This document shows positions 24,084 to 32,611 of a stretch of DNA of 64,000 bases, one piece after another. The stretch spans positions 16,956-80,955 of the forward strand of contig NZ_RDQF01000032.1 of assembly GCF_004114425.1 (NCBI RefSeq), in the 5' to 3' direction. The notes below the pieces were generated by a model. That model had not been told where the DNA came from and ran no database searches. It saw nothing but the letters and a program-made list of their open reading frames with translations. This DNA is from Bradyrhizobium vignae (lineage in GTDB: Bacteria; Pseudomonadota; Alphaproteobacteria; Rhizobiales; Xanthobacteraceae). How positions within the stretch are numbered: position 1 is the first letter of the stretch; every line of letters begins with the position of its first letter. A program made the translations under genes and the position numbers.

Positions 24084-26507
24084 TTAGTGAGCGGTCAGAC
24101 CGCCGGCGGCTTCGTCGCCGTCCGGCTTCACCGTCACTTTGGTGTCCTCTTCCCAGACGATCGGCACCGGCTTCTTCACCAGCGCTTTCGCGACGACGTC
24201 GTCGAGGCGGGAGACCGGGATGATCTCCATGCCGCCCTTGATCGCATCGGAAATCTCCGTGAGATCCTTGGCGTTGTCCTCGGGGATCAGCACCGTCTTG
24301 ATGCCGCCGCGGGCCGCGGCCAGCAGCTTCTCCTTGAGGCCGCCGATCGGCAGCACGCGACCGCGCAGCGTGATCTCGCCGGTCATCGCGACATCGTGGC
24401 GGACCGGGATGCCGGTCATGACCGAGATGATCGCGGTGGCCATCGCCACGCCCGCGGACGGACCGTCCTTCGGCGTCGCGCCTTCCGGCACGTGCACGTG
24501 GATGTCGCGCCGGTCGAACAGCGGCGGCTCGACGCCATAGTTGATCGCGCGCGAGCGGACATAGGACGCCGCCGCCGAGATCGATTCCTTCATGACGTCG
24601 CGCAAGTTTCCGGTGACCGTCATCTTGCCCTTGCCGGGCATCATGACGCCTTCGATCGTCAGCAACTCGCCGCCGACATCGGTCCAGGCAAGGCCGGTGA
24701 CGATGCCGACCTGCGGCTCGCTCTCGATCTCGCCGAAGCGGTACTTCGGCACGCCGAGCAGCTCTTCCAGAGTCTTCTCGGTGACCTTGACCGCCTTCTT
24801 CTTGGAGATCATCAGCTCCTTCACCGCCTTGCGGGCGAGTGTCGAGAGCTCACGCTCCAGGTTGCGCACGCCCGCTTCGCGGGTGTAGCGGCGGATCAGA
24901 AGCAGCAGCGCGTCGTCGTCGATCGAGAACTCCTTGGAGTCCAGGCCGTGCTTGGACACCGCGTTGGGGATCAGATGCTTGCGCGCGATCTCGACCTTCT
25001 CGTTCTCGGTGTAGCCCGCGATCCGGATGATCTCCATGCGGTCCATCAGCGGGCCCGGAATATTGAGCGTATTCGCGGTCGTGATGAACATCACGTTGGA
25101 CAGATCGTAGTCGACCTCGAGATAGTGGTCGTTGAACGTTCCGTTCTGCTCGGGATCGAGGACCTCGAGCAGAGCCGACGACGGATCGCCGCGGAAATCG
25201 GCGCCCATCTTGTCGATCTCGTCCAGCAGAAACAGTGGATTGGACGACTTCGCCTTGCGCATCGACTGGATGATCTTGCCGGGCATCGAGCCGATATAGG
25301 TGCGGCGGTGACCGCGGATCTCGGCTTCATCGCGCACGCCGCCGAGCGAGACGCGCACGAATTCGCGCCCCGTCGCCTTCGCGATCGACTTGCCGAGCGA
25401 GGTCTTGCCGACGCCGGGAGGTCCGACGAGGCACAGGATCGGCCCGGTCAGCTTGTTGGCGCGCGACTGCACCGCGAGATACTCGACGATGCGTTCCTTG
25501 ACCTTCTCGAGCCCGTAGTGATCGGAGTCCAGGATGGCTTGCGCCTGCTCCAGGTCCTTCTTCACCTTGGACTTCTTGTTCCACGGGATCGACAAGAGCC
25601 AATCCAGATAGTTGCGCACGACGGTCGCTTCCGCTGACATCGGCGACATCTGGCGCAGCTTCTTCAATTCATGCTGCGCCTTCTCGCGCGCTTCCTTGGA
25701 GAGCTTGGTCTTGGAGATCTTCTCTTCGAGGTCGGCGAGCTCGTCGCGACCATCGTCGTCGCCGAGTTCCTTCTGGATCGCCTTCATCTGCTCGTTGAGA
25801 TAGTACTCGCGCTGGGTCTTCTCCATCTGGCGCTTGACGCGCGAGCGGATGCGCTTCTCGACCTGCAGCACCGAGATCTCGCTCTCCATCAGGCCCAGCA
25901 CCTTCTCCAGGCGCGTGGTGACGGACAGCGTCTCCAGGATGCCCTGGCGATCCGCGATCTTCACGGCGAGATGCGAGGCAACCGTGTCGGCGAGCTTGGC
26001 GAAATCGGTGATCGCCTGCACGACGCCGACGACCTCGGCCGAGATCTTCTTGTTGAGCTTCACATAGCTCTCGAAATCGGAGACGACCGAGCGCGCCAGC
26101 GCCTCCGCCTCGACCGACTTCGCATCGGTATCGGCGAGCGCAACGGCAGTCGCCTCGTAATAATCGGCGCGATCGGTGTATTTGGACACGCGCGCACGCT
26201 CGAGGCCCTCGACCAGCACCTTCACGGTGCCGTCGGGAAGCTTCAAGAGCTGGAGCACGCTGGCGAGCGTCCCGGTCTCGTAAATGGCATCGGGCGCCGG
26301 ATCATCGTCGGACGCGTTCTTCTGCGTCGCGAGCATGATCAGCGCGTCGTTCTTCATCACCTCTTCGAGCGCGCGGATCGACTTCTCGCGGCCGACGAAA
26401 AGCGGAACGATCATGTGCGGGAAGACGACGATGTCGCGCAGCGGCAGCACCGGATAGGCGTGCGCTTCGCCATGGACGATGGTTGGCCGGGGTTTGGGAT
26501 TAGTCAT
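24084..26507 (-). CDS. lon: ATP-dependent Lon protease
   Basis: Cytoplasmic AAA+ serine protease that degrades misfolded proteins and regulators. 807 residues, normal LonA length. In order: LAN substrate-binding domain (YPVLPLRDIVVFPHMIVPLF), coiled-coil, AAA+ module with Walker A GPPGVGKTSLGKSIA and Walker B FLLDEIDKMG, and a protease domain with the catalytic Ser in PKDGPSAGVAMATAI and the Lys in GGLKEKLLAAARGG. The ATG at 26507 follows an AAGGA region. It lies downstream of clpX on the same strand, 324 bases apart, in the tig-clpP-clpX-lon order usual for alphaproteobacteria. A good terminator follows. Confidence 0.98.
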   Translation of the reverse strand: MTNPKPRPTIVHGEAHAYPVLPLRDIVVFPHMIVPLFVGREKSIRALEEVMKNDALIMLATQKNASDDDPAPDAIYETGTLASVLQLLKLPDGTVKVLVEGLERARVSKYTDRADYYEATAVALADTDAKSVEAEALARSVVSDFESYVKLNKKISAEVVGVVQAITDFAKLADTVASHLAVKIADRQGILETLSVTTRLEKVLGLMESEISVLQVEKRIRSRVKRQMEKTQREYYLNEQMKAIQKELGDDDGRDELADLEEKISKTKLSKEAREKAQHELKKLRQMSPMSAEATVVRNYLDWLLSIPWNKKSKVKKDLEQAQAILDSDHYGLEKVKERIVEYLAVQSRANKLTGPILCLVGPPGVGKTSLGKSIAKATGREFVRVSLGGVRDEAEIRGHRRTYIGSMPGKIIQSMRKAKSSNPLFLLDEIDKMGADFRGDPSSALLEVLDPEQNGTFNDHYLEVDYDLSNVMFITTANTLNIPGPLMDRMEIIRIAGYTENEKVEIARKHLIPNAVSKHGLDSKEFSIDDDALLLLIRRYTREAGVRNLERELSTLARKAVKELMISKKKAVKVTEKTLEELLGVPKYRFGEIESEPQVGIVTGLAWTDVGGELLTIEGVMMPGKGKMTVTGNLRDVMKESISAAASYVRSRAINYGVEPPLFDRRDIHVHVPEGATPKDGPSAGVAMATAIISVMTGIPVRHDVAMTGEITLRGRVLPIGGLKEKLLAAARGGIKTVLIPEDNAKDLTEISDAIKGGMEIIPVSRLDDVVAKALVKKPVPIVWEEDTKVTVKPDGDEAAGGLTAH

Positions 26508-26830
26508 GGCCTTTTCCTTTTGCTTTGCCCCCTTGCACGCAGCCCGCTGATCATGCGCAACCACCACAAGGTGCCGAGGTGATCCGCAAGACCGGTCGGT
26601 CCTTTTGCGAGTTGGACCGGCTTGTCGGATCGGAACTGAGGCGAATCTTGAAGAGAATTTTCGCTCGCCGCCAACATTAGGTGGCTATCGACCCGGGGGG
26701 TGTCAAGTCACTGAAAAACGCGCGCCATCAGGCGCTTACGCACGCACTAAGCGACGCACCACCGACTGCGGAAATACCAGTTCCGCAGCCCACCTCGGCG
26801 AGACAATTGGAGCGTTCCAGCGCCGCCAGA
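26508..26830. other. Intergenic region between clpX and lon
   Basis: About 320 bases. A perfect 8-base inverted repeat CTGCGGAA/TTCCGCAG (26766-26788) and a CCAGCGCC/GGCGCTGG hairpin that overlaps the clpX stop (26817-26841) are the only structures; neither has a T-run. The lon promoter, probably heat-inducible, is expected here but no clear sigma-32 hexamers were identified. Confidence 0.45.
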
Positions 26831-28102
26831 TCAGGCGCTGGCGTTCTCGACGGCGCGATCGGATCGATCGGCGTAGATGTAGAGCGGACGCGCCGTTCCT
26901 TCCACCACTTCTCGGGAAATCACGACTTCTTCCACACCTTCCAGACCCGGCAGGTCGAACATGGTCTCGAGCAGGATCGCCTCGAGGATCGAACGCAGGC
27001 CCCGCGCGCCGGTCTTGCGCTCGATCGCCTTGCGGGCGACCGCGCCAAGCGCCTCGTCGGCGAAGGTCAGCTCGATGTTCTCCATCTCGAACAGCCGCTG
27101 GTACTGTTTCACCAGCGCGTTCTTCGGCTCGGTGAGGATCTTCTTCAGCGAGGTCTCATCGAGATCCTCGAGCGTCGCCACGACGGGCAGACGGCCGACG
27201 AACTCGGGGATGAGGCCGTACTTCAGGAGGTCCTCAGGCTCGACGTGACGGAAGATTTCACCGGTACGGCGATCCTCCGGCGCAAGCACCTGGGCGCCGA
27301 AGCCGATCGAGGTCGACCGTCCGCGTGCCGAGATGATCTTCTCGAGGCCGGCGAAAGCGCCGCCGCAGATGAACAGGATGTTGGTGGTATCCACCTGCAG
27401 GAACTCCTGCTGCGGATGCTTGCGGCCGCCCTGCGGCGGAACCGAAGCCACGGTACCTTCCATGATCTTCAGCAGCGCCTGCTGCACGCCCTCACCCGAC
27501 ACGTCACGCGTGATCGAGGGGTTGTCGGACTTGCGGCTGATCTTGTCGATTTCGTCGATGTAGACGATGCCGCGCTGGGCGCGCTCGACATTGTAGTCGG
27601 CGGCCTGGAGCAGCTTCAGGATAATGTTCTCGACGTCCTCGCCGACATAGCCGGCTTCGGTCAGCGTCGTCGCATCTGCCATCGTGAACGGCACGTCCAG
27701 GATGCGGGCGAGCGTCTGCGCGAGCAGCGTCTTGCCCGAGCCGGTCGGACCGATCAGCAGAATGTTCGACTTCGCGAGCTCGACGTCGTTGTGCTTGGTC
27801 TGGTGGTTGAGGCGCTTGTAGTGGTTGTGCACCGCGACCGAGAGGACCTTCTTCGCATGGCTCTGGCCGATCACGTAATCGTCCAGCACCTTGCAGATTT
27901 CCTTCGGCGTCGGAATGCCGTCGCGCGACTTGACCAGCGAGGACTTGTTCTCCTCGCGGATGATGTCCATGCAGAGCTCGACGCACTCGTCGCAGATGAA
28001 GACCGTGGGACCCGCGATCAGTTTGCGGACTTCGTGCTGGCTCTTGCCGCAGAACGAGCAATATAGCGTGTTCTTGGAGTCGCTCGTGCCGACCTTACTC
28101 AT
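26831..28102 (-). CDS. clpX: ATP-dependent Clp protease ATP-binding subunit ClpX
   Basis: AAA+ unfoldase that feeds proteins into ClpP; in alphaproteobacteria it controls cell-cycle regulators. 423 residues, normal length. The N-terminal zinc domain has C15, C18, C37 and C40 (LYCSFCGK, ICDECVELC). The AAA+ core has Walker A LLIGPTGSGKTLLAQTLA, Walker B IVYIDEIDKI, the pore loop GYVGEDVE, the ClpP-docking IGFGAQ loop and a sensor-2 region TGARGLRSILE. It is between clpP and lon in the same orientation, with its own 413-base upstream region. Confidence 0.98.
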   Translation of the reverse strand: MSKVGTSDSKNTLYCSFCGKSQHEVRKLIAGPTVFICDECVELCMDIIREENKSSLVKSRDGIPTPKEICKVLDDYVIGQSHAKKVLSVAVHNHYKRLNHQTKHNDVELAKSNILLIGPTGSGKTLLAQTLARILDVPFTMADATTLTEAGYVGEDVENIILKLLQAADYNVERAQRGIVYIDEIDKISRKSDNPSITRDVSGEGVQQALLKIMEGTVASVPPQGGRKHPQQEFLQVDTTNILFICGGAFAGLEKIISARGRSTSIGFGAQVLAPEDRRTGEIFRHVEPEDLLKYGLIPEFVGRLPVVATLEDLDETSLKKILTEPKNALVKQYQRLFEMENIELTFADEALGAVARKAIERKTGARGLRSILEAILLETMFDLPGLEGVEEVVISREVVEGTARPLYIYADRSDRAVENASA

Positions 28103-28515
28103 TCATGTCTCCGTCCGCGGTTCGATCCCGTTCCGCTCGATCGCTCCATTCCGACACGACGGCCGGTATGAAGCTTAAGTAGAGCAAATTCCGTACCAAA
28201 AAAGACCCTACGCATTACATCCAGTGCGAATCACGGTCACTCGATTCCCCGCGATCATAGCCGATCAATCGTAGCCAACCATGCTGTCACCCGACTATCA
28301 AGAATTCGCTAATCGGGGGTCGCCGGCTACCCGTGACAATACCGTGATTTCCGGACTTGGCACGGGCCAAAGTGATCGAAAATCACCCCGGCGTTGCGGG
28401 ATTGCCACGAAAAACAAGCACGAAAGCGGAACTTCCCGCTTGTCGCAGCGCGCAAAACCGCGTTTTGCGACGCGCACCCGCCGACCCCCGGGATCGCCGT
28501 GACGCCCCAGTAATG
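28103..28515. other. Intergenic region between clpP and clpX
   Basis: About 410 bases without a gene. The only clear structure is CGCAAAAC-cgc-GTTTTGCG (28451-28469), a perfect 8-base dyad about 45 bases past the clpP stop. It lacks a T-run, so it may be a processing hairpin or operator. The clpX promoter is expected nearer 28150. Confidence 0.4.
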
Positions 28516-29151
28516 CTACGGGGCTTTCGCCGGCGCGGGCTCCTCGGCGCGCTTGTCGATGACCTTGTCGACGAGACCGAACTCCTTGGCGTCATTCGCG
28601 GTGAGGAATTTGTCGCGTTCCAGCGCATCCTCGATCGACTTGTAGGTCTGGCCGGTGTGCTTCACGTAGATCTCGTTGAGCCGCTTCTTCAGGTTCAGGA
28701 TTTCCTGAGCATGCAGCATGATGTCGGTGGCCTGTCCCTGGAAGCCGCCGGAGGGCTGGTGCACCATGATGCGCGCGTTCGGCAGCGAGAAGCGCATGTC
28801 CTTCTCGCCGGCGGCGAGCAGCAGCGAGCCCATCGAGGCCGCCTGCCCCGTGCACAGCGTCGAGACCGGCGGGCGGATGAACTGCATGGTGTCGTAGATC
28901 GCAAGGCCCGATGTCACCACGCCGCCCGGCGAGTTGATGTACATCGAGATTTCCTTCTTCGGATTTTCCGCCTCGAGGAACAGGAGCTGCGCGACGATCA
29001 GCGTCGACATGCCGTCCTCGACCGGGCCGGTCACGAAGATGATGCGCTCCTTCAACAGGCGCGAGAAAATGTCGTAGGCGCGCTCGCCACGGTTGGTCTG
29101 CTCGACCACCATGGGCACGAGGTTCATGTAAGTTTCAACCGGATCGCGCAT
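28516..29151 (-). CDS. clpP: ATP-dependent Clp protease proteolytic subunit
   Basis: Tetradecameric serine protease partner of ClpX and ClpA. 211 residues. The catalytic triad is readable: S106 in TGQAASMGSLL, H131 in RIMVHQPSGGFQG and D180 in ALERDKFLTA. The N-terminal processing and axial-loop region (VPMVVEQTNRGERAYDIFSR) and the YINSPGG oxyanion segment are intact. The C terminus is a short Pro/Ala tail. It lies between tig and clpX on the minus strand. Nothing unusual. Confidence 0.98.
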   Translation of the reverse strand: MRDPVETYMNLVPMVVEQTNRGERAYDIFSRLLKERIIFVTGPVEDGMSTLIVAQLLFLEAENPKKEISMYINSPGGVVTSGLAIYDTMQFIRPPVSTLCTGQAASMGSLLLAAGEKDMRFSLPNARIMVHQPSGGFQGQATDIMLHAQEILNLKKRLNEIYVKHTGQTYKSIEDALERDKFLTANDAKEFGLVDKVIDKRAEEPAPAKAP

Positions 29152-29359
29152 GAGTCACCTAGGGTTTTCGGAGACGGACATCGCCGGGCCTGGCTGCCAG
29201 TTTGGCTGGATGCGCCGGAGGGGCGGATGGACGTCCCGTGATGCAGGAACTTGGTAGAGGTAGAACGCGTAGCGACAGATATAGCCCAATTCGCGCCTGA
29301 CAAGTGCGGAGCGCATTAAGGCTTAATCCGTGAGGCAGTTGAAGCTGATTCGTAGAATG

Positions 29360-29395
29360 AGGCCCAGCCGGCCATCTGGCTAGCTGGGCCTCTTT
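29360..29395. terminator. Terminator-like hairpin between tig and clpP
   Basis: AGGCCCAGC (29360-29368) pairs with GCTGGGCCT (29383-29391) around a 14-base loop; the T-rich TCTTTCC follows on the plus strand and only a short run follows on the minus strand. It most likely ends the tig transcript, with weaker support in that direction. Confidence 0.5.
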
Positions 29396-29430
29396 CCTGA
29401 TCATCCTTAACAGAGGACTGTCCCGGAGCT

Positions 29431-29520
29431 CCTTTCCGATGGAATCGGAAAGGGGTTCTAGCTTCTATTTTCGACGCGTTTTCTTCGCGCGAAGCGGTAT
29501 CCACTTCGCTCGAAAACGCT
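29431..29520. repeat. Palindromic intergenic repeat after tig
   Basis: Two stems: CCTTTCCGAT-gga-ATCGGAAAGG (29431-29453, perfect 10-base arms) and GCGTTTTC (29476-29483) with GAAAACGC (29512-29519). The pairing and the TATCCACTTCGCTCGAAAACG ending pattern match a dispersed Bradyrhizobium element as I remember it. Confidence 0.6.
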
Positions 29521-29529
29521 GTGGAGCCT

Positions 29530-30891
29530 TCAGGCTGCGGTCTTTTCCGCATCGTCGTCCTTGTAGAGGTCCTCGCGCGAGACCTTCTTCTCGGTCACGT
29601 TGGCGAGCTCGAGGATGAAATCGACGACCTTGTCCTCGTAGATCGGCGCACGAAGCTGGGCCAGCGCCTGGGCGTTGTTGCGGTAATAGTCCCAGACCTC
29701 CTTCTCGCGGCCGGGCATCGAGCGCGCGCGCTCGATCACGGCGCGGCCGACTTCGTCGTCGGTCACGGTGATCTTGTTCTTCTCGCCGATCTCGGAGAGC
29801 ACGAGGCCAAGCCGCACGCGGCGATCGGCGATCTTGCGGTACTCTTCCTTCGCCTTGTCCTCGGTGGTGTCCTCGTCGGCAAAGGTCTTGCCGGCCGAAT
29901 CCATCTCGGCCTTGACCGAATTCCACATCAGATTGAACTCCTCGTCGACGAGCGAGGGCGGCGCTTCGAAGCGATGCGCCTCGTCGAGGCGGTCGAGCAG
30001 CGCGCGCTTGACGCGCTGGCGAGTCGCGGTGGCGAACTCGGCGGTCAGGCGCTCGCGCGCGGCTTCCTTGAGCTTGTCCAGCGATTCCAGGCCGAGCGAC
30101 TTGGCGAACTCGTCGTCGATCGCAAGGTCCTGCGGCGCCTCGATCAGGGTCGCAGTGGTCTCGAACTCGGCGGGCTGGCCGGCCAGCTTGTCGTTCATGT
30201 AGTTCTTGGGGAACGTCACCTTCAGCGTGCGGGTCTCATTGGCGCCGATGCCGATGAGCTGCTCCTCGAAGCCCGGGATGAAGGTGTTGGAGCCGATCAC
30301 GACCTGGATGCCCTCGCCGGTGCCACCCTCGAAGACTTCGCCGTTGATGCTGCCCTTGAAGTTGATGGTGACGCGATCGCCGGAGGCGGCCTTGGCGCCA
30401 TCACCCTTGTCGGCATAGGTGCGGTTGGAATCGGCAATGCGCTTGATCGCCTCGTCGACGTCGGCGTCGGAGACATCGGCAACGGGCTTCTCGACCTGGA
30501 AGGTCTTGAAGTCGGCGAGCGCGATCGCCGGCACCACCTCGATCGCAACCGTGTAGGTCAGATCGGTCTTGCCGCTCAGCAGCTCCTCGACGTCCTTCTG
30601 CTCCGTCGGCATGGTGATCTTCGGCTCGGTCGCGAGACGGAAGCCGCGCTCGGAGAACAGCTGTGTGTTGGTGTCGCGGATGGTCTGATCGATGGTCTCG
30701 GCCATGACCGAGCGGCCGTAAACCTTCTTCAGGTGCGAGACCGGCACCTTGCCCGGACGAAAGCCGTTGATGCGGACCTTGTCCTTGAGGTCGACGAGCT
30801 TGGCACCGGCCTTGGCATCAAGATCAGACGCGGGAACGCTGATCTTGAACTCGTGCTTCAGACCTTCCGAGAGGGTTTCTGTGACCTGCAT
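29530..30891 (-). CDS. tig: Trigger factor (ribosome-associated chaperone)
   Basis: Ribosome-bound peptidyl-prolyl isomerase and chaperone for nascent chains, 453 residues from the ATG at 30891. The ribosome-docking signature is present as NGFRPGKVPVSHLKKVYG near residue 42 (the GFRxGKxP loop). The FKBP-type domain is central (GDRVTINFKGSINGEVFEGG, FIPGFEEQLIGI) and the long C-terminal helical arms follow. It is the promoter-proximal member of the tig-clpP-clpX-lon group, each with a sizeable spacer. An open frame extends upstream but runs through the tRNA-Leu region. Confidence 0.97.
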   Translation of the reverse strand: MQVTETLSEGLKHEFKISVPASDLDAKAGAKLVDLKDKVRINGFRPGKVPVSHLKKVYGRSVMAETIDQTIRDTNTQLFSERGFRLATEPKITMPTEQKDVEELLSGKTDLTYTVAIEVVPAIALADFKTFQVEKPVADVSDADVDEAIKRIADSNRTYADKGDGAKAASGDRVTINFKGSINGEVFEGGTGEGIQVVIGSNTFIPGFEEQLIGIGANETRTLKVTFPKNYMNDKLAGQPAEFETTATLIEAPQDLAIDDEFAKSLGLESLDKLKEAARERLTAEFATATRQRVKRALLDRLDEAHRFEAPPSLVDEEFNLMWNSVKAEMDSAGKTFADEDTTEDKAKEEYRKIADRRVRLGLVLSEIGEKNKITVTDDEVGRAVIERARSMPGREKEVWDYYRNNAQALAQLRAPIYEDKVVDFILELANVTEKKVSREDLYKDDDAEKTAA

Positions 30892-31305
30892 GGCGTCCAA
30901 TCTTCTTTTCGTTCGGCCCCGGCACGTCGCGCGTCGGGACGCTGTCATTAATCGATCCGGCGCGAGGCAAACGCCTCCACGCCGGTGGTTCATCGGACCG
31001 GCTTCAAGGCGGACGATCATCCGCGCGGAAGCAGGTCTCGTAATCCGTGCAAACGCGATAAGCGCTTGGTGCGGGCGGAGGGACTCGAACCCCCACAACT
31101 TTCGTCACTGGAACCTAAATCCAGCGCGTCTACCAGTTCCGCCACGCCCGCGTGAATTTGCATCAAGACCGGCCGCGATGCCGCGGGCGGCCGGGCTTAT
31201 AGCATGTGCCTGACTGTTCGCAGCAAAAAAATGGCCTGATGGAGGCAGGCTTCAAGTAGGCACGATGGCTGGACTTATCCAGCGCCGCGTGGTCGGGATC
31301 ACGCC
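30892..31305. other. Intergenic region containing tRNA-Leu
   Basis: About 410 bases between the divergent tig and multicopper-oxidase-like genes. It holds tRNA-Leu (31067-31151); the 150 bases to its right, upstream of the gene at 31306, show no clear promoter or repeat. Confidence 0.5.
31067..31151 (-). tRNA. tRNA-Leu (anticodon TAG)
   Basis: An 85-base class II tRNA with encoded CCA. The acceptor stem is GCGGGCG/CGCCCGC, the D-arm GGCGGAACTGGTAGACGC, the anticodon stem CTGGA/TCCAG with loop TTTAGGT giving TAG, a long variable arm (TGACGAAAGTTGT) and the T-arm GGGGGTTCGAGTCCCTC. Confidence 0.96.
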
Positions 31306-32607
31306 ATGACAACGCGGATTTTTGCCCCACATCGGCGCCAGGTTTTGGCAGGCCTCGGAGCCTCGGCAGCCGGGCTGATCGGCGGCGGCGCGGGCCCATC
31401 CGTGACGACCCAGCTCGCGCTTCAGGCGAGGCCGGCAACGCTCGCTCTGAAACCCGATCAGCCGGCTACACCGATCTGGGAGCTGGCCGCGGTAAGTCAT
31501 CTCAGGGACGTTCGTCTCAAGCGCGGCGACCGCTGCGAGGTGGTGTTTCGGAACGACCTGCCTGTACCACTTGCGCCGGTCTGGTACGGCCTCAATGGCG
31601 CGACCGCGACCGACCCGCTGCGGGGGCGTGCGCCCGCCGCGCCAGACACGACCGAAACATCAATCATTTCAATACCAAGCGCGGGAACCCTGCTGGCTGA
31701 CTTCCGTCTCTTCGAGGGCAGCCTGAAGCAGCCGGCGCGCCCGCTCCCGATCATCGCGACCGAGACCAACCGCGTCGCCGTGGACCGCGACGAAATCCTG
31801 CTGATCGAGGAATGGCGCCTCCGGCCGGATGGCACCGCGGTCCCGCCAGGCCAGGACCCAAAGGACACGACGCCGCTCTATACCGTCAATGGCCGAACTT
31901 CATTCGATCTCTCAGCTTCGGCCGGCGAGCGGCTTCGGCTGCGCTTCATCAACGGCTCCCAACGTACTGTTCTGGCAATCAAATTGGAGAGCCACGAGGT
32001 CCGCGTGATGGCCCTGGACGGACAACCAGCCGAGCCGTTCCCCGCGCGCAACGGCGCGGTGGTGCTGGCCCCGGGCGCGCGAGCCGACGCGTTCGTGGAT
32101 ACGGTCACATCGGCCCCATTCCTGCTCCATGACGGCAAGGAGGTGCGCCGGGTCGGAAGCCTCGCCATCACTGGGACGCTGGAGCGCGCACCGCTGTTGC
32201 CGCCGCAACCGCTCCCTTCGAACGACCTCCCCGAAAAGCTCGATCTGGGAGGCGCCCTGCGGTTCGATGTCGCGCTCGGTGCGCCGGACGCCGGTTGGAC
32301 ACGGCCCGCGAACTTCTCCACCGCCTCTGCCCCCGCCTTCCGCGCCAAGACCGGTCGCACCGTCGTGCTGGCCCTCAAGAACCCTGCCCCGACCAGCACC
32401 GTGTTCCACCTGCACGGCCACCCCTTCCGCCTGCTCGACAAGCTCGACGACGGCTGGAAGCCCTACTGGCTCGACACGCTCGCGATCGAGCCCGGCCAGA
32501 CCCAGCGCATCGCCTTCGCGGCGACCTCACCCGGGCGCTGGCTGCTCGAATCCGTGGCGACCGATTGGGCAGCGCCGCGCTTGGTGCGCTGGTATGGGGT
32601 GGAGTGA
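31306..32607 (+). CDS. Tat-exported multicopper-oxidase-fold protein, copper ligands mostly lost
   Basis: 433 residues with cupredoxin domains of the multicopper oxidase superfamily. The N terminus has a Tat signal (APHRRQVLAGLGASAAGLIG), so it folds before export to the periplasm. Copper motifs are degraded: where HWHG is expected there is PVWYGLNG (about 91-98), the next pair reads DFRLFEG, and the C-terminal HCH-x3-H-x4-M segment is GRWLLESVATDW (410-421). Only HLHGHPF (368-374) remains. Domain landmarks such as YTVNGRTSFDL, GERLRLRFINGSQ and VVLAPGARADAFV are intact, so it is a folded protein. It could be a copper-free structural protein like FtsP/SufI. Stand-alone gene, convergent with the repair enzyme. 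Confidence 0.8.
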   Translation: MTTRIFAPHRRQVLAGLGASAAGLIGGGAGPSVTTQLALQARPATLALKPDQPATPIWELAAVSHLRDVRLKRGDRCEVVFRNDLPVPLAPVWYGLNGATATDPLRGRAPAAPDTTETSIISIPSAGTLLADFRLFEGSLKQPARPLPIIATETNRVAVDRDEILLIEEWRLRPDGTAVPPGQDPKDTTPLYTVNGRTSFDLSASAGERLRLRFINGSQRTVLAIKLESHEVRVMALDGQPAEPFPARNGAVVLAPGARADAFVDTVTSAPFLLHDGKEVRRVGSLAITGTLERAPLLPPQPLPSNDLPEKLDLGGALRFDVALGAPDAGWTRPANFSTASAPAFRAKTGRTVVLALKNPAPTSTVFHLHGHPFRLLDKLDDGWKPYWLDTLAIEPGQTQRIAFAATSPGRWLLESVATDWAAPRLVRWYGVE

Positions 32608-32611
32608 GCGG

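Larger units (their letters stand above)
29152..29529. other. Intergenic region between tig and clpP with hairpins
   Basis: About 380 bases. From the clpP side it holds the presumed clpP promoter, a terminator-like hairpin (29360-29395) and a palindromic repeat (29431-29520) directly after the tig stop. No gene is supported. Confidence 0.5.

Noticed and set aside
29521..30951. Open frame of 476 codons opposite trigger factor
   Set aside because: Antisense shadow of tig, with Val/Leu/Asp-rich low-information sequence.
31306..32607. Annotation as an active laccase or copper oxidase
   Set aside because: HWHG, the second HxH pair and the C-terminal HCH-H-M motif are all missing, so oxidase activity is not supported.
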